The notes beneath the pieces are model-generated. The model worked only from the letters and a program-made list of their open reading frames with translations. It did no database searches and had not been told where the DNA came from. From Acidobacteriota bacterium (GTDB taxonomy: Bacteria > Acidobacteriota > Terriglobia > UBA7540), in assembly GCA_021789565.1 (NCBI GenBank), contig JAJYJL010000174.1:1-10034 (forward strand): a stretch of 10,034 nucleotides of DNA, given 5' to 3'. Both the position numbers and the translations under genes were made by a program. How positions within the stretch are numbered: the stretch's first letter is position 1; each line of letters begins with the position of its first letter. Positions 6,631 through 10,034 of this stretch are shown here, piece by piece.

Positions 6631-6702
6631 CCCGCGGGGCATTTATTGGCGTGAAAGTAATCGGCCACTTGACAGATGATATCTTGCCCTCTGCCCCGCG
6701 GG
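6631..6702. repeat. Inverted repeat pair in the gap before the GmhA-like gene
   Basis: CCCGCGGGGCA at 6631-6641 and its exact reverse complement TGCCCCGCGGG at 6692-6702 are separated by 50 bp. Each arm holds the self-complementary core CCCGCGGG. The pair lies in the 178-bp gap between two minus-strand genes. It could be a protein-binding pair or a large mRNA stem. The same ten-base core occurs at 18-27. Confidence 0.6.
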
Positions 6703-6721
6703 ATGCTGTCCTAACTATTCT

Positions 6722-6757
6722 AATGCACCAGCAGGCCATGGGGCCTGGCAGTGCATT
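6722..6757 (-). terminator. Large hairpin abutting the stop of the Tat oxidoreductase gene
   Basis: Arms AATGCACCAGCAGGCC (6722-6737) and GGCCTGGCAGTGCATT (6742-6757) pair over 13 of 16 positions, with a 3x3 internal loop and a 4-nt tip. The structure starts at the base next to the stop codon (6758-6760). The minus-strand sequence after it is AGAATAGTT, not a clear U-run, so it may protect the mRNA 3' end or terminate only partly. Confidence 0.5.
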
Positions 6758-8053
6758 TCAGGCAAACTGGTTAAGGTCAATGTCGCAATCCCAGTGCTCA
6801 CCTGAGGTGGCCATAGTTTCATAGCTGACTTCCCGGCCCGTATAGGCGGAATGGCGAGCCATCATGCAACTGATAGCGGACTCCACACCCTGCGCGGCCT
6901 GATTGTGGAACTGGTTGTTGAGGATGCTGTCCACAAACGACATCTTTTTCTCCGGGTCAGCCTGTTCCAGGTTGTCATGGAATACCCCGGCGGTCGAAAA
7001 TCCCTGGGAGGCTTGTTGCGATGAGGCCTCGCCGCCATTCCATTGCCAGGCGTTGTCGCCATAGATTGCGACTGGCCCTGAATAGTGCGCTTCCGAAACG
7101 CCCTGGGTGCCGAAGAACCGCCATCCCACTTCCCATTTGGCATTGCCGATCTGCGTGGAACCGAACGTCAGACTGACGCCATTGGGATACTTGAAGACGA
7201 CGCTGTAGTGCCCGTAGACGTCACCGTCGTCGAGGCGGCCGTTATGGGAACCCGAAGCCGAGGCCACAATCGGATGCGCCTGGAGAATCCAGTTGCACAC
7301 ATCAATGATGTGAATGTTTTGTTCCACGATGATGTCGCCTGAAAGAATCCGCGAGTAATACCAGTTGCGGATCATTCGTTCGTCAGCAGAGGCGTTCGGC
7401 CAGTCCGGCAGCTTGGGCCAAGTGGCGTAATAGTGGCCTTCACCGGATACGATGTCTCCCAGCGCACCTGCGTGAATCCGCTTGACCTGCTCGACATACG
7501 GGGGAGCATTGCGAAGCTGGAACCCGACCTCCAGGCTCAGCCTGCCTTCGGCGCGCCGTGCTGAGTCCAAAACTGAGACGCAACCGTGGGGATCCACTGC
7601 CACCGGCTTTTCGCAGTAAACATGCTTGCCTGCTGTTACCACTTCAGCCAGGTGCTGCGGATGGAAGTAGGGAGGCGTGGTGATGATGACAACGTCCACG
7701 TCCTTTGAGTTCGAGATCTCCTTGTAGGCTTCAGGGCCGCGGAAAATAAGCCTTCGCTCAATCGCAGGAATGCCTTTTGCTTGCTGAAACTTATCAAAAT
7801 GCGCCTTCGCCTTGATCAGTTTGTCCTGGAAGAGATCGGCCAGCGCCACCAGGCGTGCCTTGCCTGTTTCAATTGTATATGTTGCATCCGCCGTCCCGCG
7901 CCCTCCGCAACCCAATAAGCCAACGCGAAGAGCAGAATTTGCCGCTGTTCCTCGCACGAGTTGCGGCGCCATGATCATAAAGCTCGCTGCTGCCGCAGCC
8001 GTGCCCATAAATTCCCTTCGTCCCACTTTCCTGGTGCCTGAACATTCAGTCAC
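6758..8053 (-). CDS. Tat-exported Gfo/Idh/MocA-family oxidoreductase
   Basis: A 431-residue member of the NAD(P)-dependent oxidoreductase family with a twin-arginine signal: Arg12-Arg13-Glu-Phe-Met-Gly, then an Ala-rich hydrophobic stretch (18-30) and a likely cleavage region near 34-40. The Rossmann motif GLLGCGGRG is at 45-53, EKP at 148-150, and EQNIHIIDVCNW (244-255) supplies the candidate active-site His248. The start is GTG at 8053-8051, with AAAGGAGG ending about 8 nt upstream. Longer in-frame starts (8191, 8107) lack such a site and would bury the Tat motif behind 30-60 extra residues. Tat passengers fold before export, so bound cofactor would be loaded in the cytoplasm. Such secreted Gfo/Idh proteins are common in Acidobacteriota, Planctomycetes and Verrucomicrobia. 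A GmhA-like gene follows on the same strand. Substrate unknown; sugars or glycosides are likely. Confidence 0.9.
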   Translation of the reverse strand: MTECSGTRKVGRREFMGTAAAAASFMIMAPQLVRGTAANSALRVGLLGCGGRGTADATYTIETGKARLVALADLFQDKLIKAKAHFDKFQQAKGIPAIERRLIFRGPEAYKEISNSKDVDVVIITTPPYFHPQHLAEVVTAGKHVYCEKPVAVDPHGCVSVLDSARRAEGRLSLEVGFQLRNAPPYVEQVKRIHAGALGDIVSGEGHYYATWPKLPDWPNASADERMIRNWYYSRILSGDIIVEQNIHIIDVCNWILQAHPIVASASGSHNGRLDDGDVYGHYSVVFKYPNGVSLTFGSTQIGNAKWEVGWRFFGTQGVSEAHYSGPVAIYGDNAWQWNGGEASSQQASQGFSTAGVFHDNLEQADPEKKMSFVDSILNNQFHNQAAQGVESAISCMMARHSAYTGREVSYETMATSGEHWDCDIDLNQFA

Positions 8054-8102
8054 TTTCTTTTCCTCCTTTAAGTATTCCTTTACGTACTTGATGTTCGACT
8101 GC

Positions 8103-8117
8103 GGCATTGATAATGCC
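8103..8117. promoter_or_regulatory. Perfect 15-bp palindrome upstream of the Tat oxidoreductase gene
   Basis: GGCATT-GAT-AATGCC is a perfect 6-3-6 dyad centred at 8110, about 57 bp upstream of the GTG at 8053, in the divergent gap shared with amt. The size and symmetry fit an operator for a dimeric repressor. It could also be a short mRNA hairpin in the leader. A run of eight Ts lies nearby at 8145-8152. Confidence 0.35.
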
Positions 8118-8281
8118 TTCGGCTGATAGAAGGCCACACCTGAGTTTTTTTTGCCCACCGAGCCTGTCAAACTATCACAACCTTCAGCCATTATGGAAGG
8201 ATTTCGCGCCAGGCGCTGCGTTAGTGCGTGCAGCCTCCAGGCATATTATTGACGGCGTGCCCCCGAGAGACGGGAAAGAAC

Positions 8282-8309
8282 TTGACCCGCACGGCAACCG
8301 CGGTATAAT
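8282..8309 (+). promoter_or_regulatory. Sigma-70-type promoter for amt
   Basis: TTGACC (8282-8287, five of six -35 positions) and TATAAT (8304-8309, perfect -10) are separated by 16 bp. Transcription would start near 8316, leaving a leader of about 130 nt before the start at 8449. No clear sigma-54 (-24/-12) element was seen, although amt genes in many bacteria use one. Confidence 0.65.
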
Positions 8310-8448
8310 TTTTTCCTCACACCCTTCAGTTGGTCGTCATTCTATAGTGGCGTTAAAAATCTGGGTTGATGGATCTGCGTTCGGGTTTCGAATGTGGTTG
8401 CGGTGGCGTATATCCGCCAGAAATTTCATCGGGAGCGGGAAATCAGTG

Positions 8449-9888
8449 ATGAAACGTTTGATTTTGGTGGTGATCTTTGTATCTGCTTGCGGGCTGTTTG
8501 TCGCGCACGGGATGGCGCAAGGCACGAAACAACCCGCTGCCGTCGCGCAGAGTACGGCGGCGCAGCAGACTCCGGCGGTGGGGCAGTCGCAGAAACTGGA
8601 GGGCGAGATCGCTGGCGCGCAGAGCGCCGGTGACAATTCCTGGATGTTGGTTTGTGCGGCGTTGGTCCTGATGATGACCGGACCCGGGCTAGCGCTTTTC
8701 TACGGTGGACTGGTGCGGAAGAAGAACGTTCTTGCCACCATGGTGCAAAGCTTCTCGCTCATGGCGTTGATTACGGTCATCTGGGCAGTGATCGGGTTCA
8801 GCCTCTGTTTCGCTCCGGGCACTTCATTCATCGGCGGCCTGTCCCATCTGTTCCTCCGTGGCGTGGGCAGCGCACCCGATCCCGCTTACGCAGGCACGAT
8901 ACCGCTGGAGACCTACATGGTCTTCCAGTTGATGTTTGCCATTATTACCCCGGCGTTGATTTGCGGCGCTTTTGCCGAGCGCATGAAGTTTAGCGCCATG
9001 ATCCTGTTCATGGTCCTGTGGTCGTTCATTGTCTACGATCCGATGGCGCACATGGTCTGGGGCAAAGGCGGGTTCTTGAATGCCGCGCTGGGCGGGGCTT
9101 TCCCGACACTCGATTTTGCCGGCGGAACGGTGGTCCACATAACTTCCGGTGTTTCGGCTCTGGTCTGCGCGCTCTATCTGGGGAAGCGCGTTGGATACCC
9201 GAACGAGCCAATGCCCCCGCACAGTGTTGTTCTCAGCTTTATCGGAGCCTGTCTGCTGTGGGTGGGATGGTTTGGGTTCAACGCCGGCAGCGCGCTGGCC
9301 GCCAACGGACTGGCCACCAGCGCCTTTGTCGCGACGCATTTTGGAGCGGCAGCGGCGGCCATTGGATGGGCTTGCGCGGAATGGATCCGCAACGGCAAGC
9401 CCAGCGTACTGGGCGTTATCTCCGGCGCAGTTGCAGGACTGGTGGCTATTACTCCTGCGTCGGGCTTTGTCGGGCCCATGTCGGCGCTGATTATAGGTTT
9501 CGTTGCAGGTGTTGCCTGCTACTTGATGGTTTCGAAGGTGAAGACCCGCTTTGGCTATGACGATTCGCTTGACGCATTCGGAGTCCACGGCGCCGGCGGA
9601 ACGATCGGGGCCTTGCTGACCGGCGTGTTTGCGTCCAGCACGATCAATCCCATTTTCAAAGACAGCCAGGGCAAAGTGCTTCCAGTGGGCCTGATCGACG
9701 GCAACGCAGGACAGATTGTAAACCAACTGGTGGGCGTGCTGATTGCCTGGGGTCTGGCGATCGTGGGCACGCTGATCATTCTGAAGATTGTTGATGCCGT
9801 GGTAGGCCTGCGCGTACCCGAAGAGCACGAAATCCAGGGGCTTGACCTGGCCCTCCACGGCGAAGAGGGCTACACGTTTGAGGCCTAG
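8449..9888 (+). CDS. amt: Ammonium transporter (Amt/MEP/Rh family)
   Basis: A trimeric inner-membrane channel that takes up ammonium. The 479-residue product begins with a signal peptide (MKRL, hydrophobic core to about 20, likely cleavage near 23). A low-complexity Ala/Gln/Ser-rich extension follows (about 24-60), then eleven predicted membrane segments between about 64 and 452. Family hallmarks are the FYGGLVRKKN turn (84-93), GAFAERMKF (173-181), AHMVWG with Trp204, DFAGGTVVH (222-230) with twin-histidine His230, FGVHGAGG (377-384) with the partner His380, and the C-terminal GLRVPEEHEIQGLD tail that contacts P-II. The start is ATG 8449 with a modest GCGGGA site; GTG 8446 directly before it is possible. 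The frame is open back to 8107, but that part has no family similarity and contains the promoter. A P-II gene follows 109 bp downstream. Confidence 0.96.
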   Translation: MKRLILVVIFVSACGLFVAHGMAQGTKQPAAVAQSTAAQQTPAVGQSQKLEGEIAGAQSAGDNSWMLVCAALVLMMTGPGLALFYGGLVRKKNVLATMVQSFSLMALITVIWAVIGFSLCFAPGTSFIGGLSHLFLRGVGSAPDPAYAGTIPLETYMVFQLMFAIITPALICGAFAERMKFSAMILFMVLWSFIVYDPMAHMVWGKGGFLNAALGGAFPTLDFAGGTVVHITSGVSALVCALYLGKRVGYPNEPMPPHSVVLSFIGACLLWVGWFGFNAGSALAANGLATSAFVATHFGAAAAAIGWACAEWIRNGKPSVLGVISGAVAGLVAITPASGFVGPMSALIIGFVAGVACYLMVSKVKTRFGYDDSLDAFGVHGAGGTIGALLTGVFASSTINPIFKDSQGKVLPVGLIDGNAGQIVNQLVGVLIAWGLAIVGTLIILKIVDAVVGLRVPEEHEIQGLDLALHGEEGYTFEA

Positions 9889-9899
9889 CCATAAACGAG

Positions 9900-9914
9900 G
9901 GGATGTTGTATCCC
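9900..9914 (+). repeat. Small hairpin between amt and the P-II gene
   Basis: GGGAT (9900-9904) and ATCCC (9910-9914) form a 5-bp stem with a 5-nt loop, 11 bp after the amt stop. It has no T-run, so it is more likely an intercistronic structure than a terminator. The rest of the 109-bp gap shows no clear promoter. Confidence 0.25.
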
Positions 9915-9997
9915 GCACTCCGGCGGTCTTGGGACACCTGTGACGGACGCCCCACAAGGCGAAACGATCTCAACCTTTAGAATGGGGATAAGGAGTT

Positions 9998-10034
9998 ATG
10001 AAGAAAATTGAAGCGATCATTCAACCTTCGAGGC
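9998..10034 (+). CDS. glnK: P-II nitrogen regulatory protein, N-terminus only (cut by window end)
   Basis: Only 12 codons are present, reading MKKIEAIIQPSR, which is the characteristic first beta-strand and turn of GlnB/GlnK proteins. The ATG at 9998 follows a strong TAAGGAG at 9989-9995. P-II proteins sense 2-oxoglutarate and ATP/ADP, and GlnK blocks the Amt channel by inserting its T-loop. Position directly after amt on the same strand is the classical amt-glnK arrangement, which is why glnK is preferred over glnB. The T-loop and the uridylylated tyrosine lie outside the window and cannot be checked. Confidence 0.8.
   Translation, partial: MKKIEAIIQPSR

Noticed and set aside
6669..6674. 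Perfect TTGACA on the plus strand in the gap 6580-6757
   Set aside because: No -10-like hexamer at a suitable distance and no plus-strand gene downstream.
8054..8191. N-terminal extension of the Tat oxidoreductase frame to 8107 or 8191
   Set aside because: The GTG at 8053 has a far better ribosome site and gives a normally placed Tat signal; the added residues would bury it.
8107..8448. N-terminal extension of the amt frame upstream of 8449
   Set aside because: It contains the amt promoter, has no similarity to Amt proteins, and the signal peptide beginning at 8449 is a natural start.
8824..9957. 377-codon minus-strand open frame opposite amt
   Set aside because: Antisense to a strongly conserved transporter gene and rich in His/Gln/Arg with no domain signs.

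Overview
The window reads as a free-living, moderately GC-rich bacterium, most likely an Acidobacteriota member or a relative. This is inferred from gene style only: several Gfo/Idh/MocA oxidoreductases including a twin-arginine secreted one, SIS-domain sugar-phosphate proteins, and an Amt transporter with a cleavable-type signal peptide followed by a P-II gene. No rRNA, tRNA, CRISPR array, insertion sequence or phage gene was recognised. Coding density is high and most gaps are 65 to 450 bp.

Layout. (1) Positions 295-3821, plus strand: a DegT-type PLP aminotransferase, a Gfo/Idh/MocA oxidoreductase, and a stand-alone double-SIS protein related to the isomerase half of GlmS. (2) Positions 3887-5074, minus strand: a second Gfo/Idh/MocA oxidoreductase, convergent with the first block across a hairpin. 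(3) Positions 5529-5834, plus strand: a small unrecognised protein with two CxxC pairs (zinc-ribbon-like). It is followed by a clear hairpin terminator at 5905-5930. (4) Positions 8053-5965, minus strand: a Tat-exported Gfo/Idh/MocA protein, then a GmhA-like SIS protein that starts with TTG. (5) Positions 8449 to the end, plus strand: an ammonium channel (amt) with a well-formed sigma-70-type promoter, then the first 12 codons of a P-II regulator.

How the genes may work together. Blocks 1 to 4 hold three Gfo/Idh/MocA proteins, two SIS proteins and an aminotransferase. Enzymes of these classes oxidise a sugar carbon, transaminate the resulting keto group, and isomerise or deaminate sugar phosphates, so an amino-sugar or keto-sugar metabolism locus is a reasonable inference. 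No substrate can be named from sequence alone. The amt/P-II pair is the standard ammonium-uptake module and appears to be an independent unit.

Several starts were reset. The minus-strand oxidoreductase begins at 5074, the Tat oxidoreductase at GTG 8053, and amt at 8449. The P-II gene fragment at 9998 is too short for an ordinary ORF cut-off but its N-terminus is characteristic.
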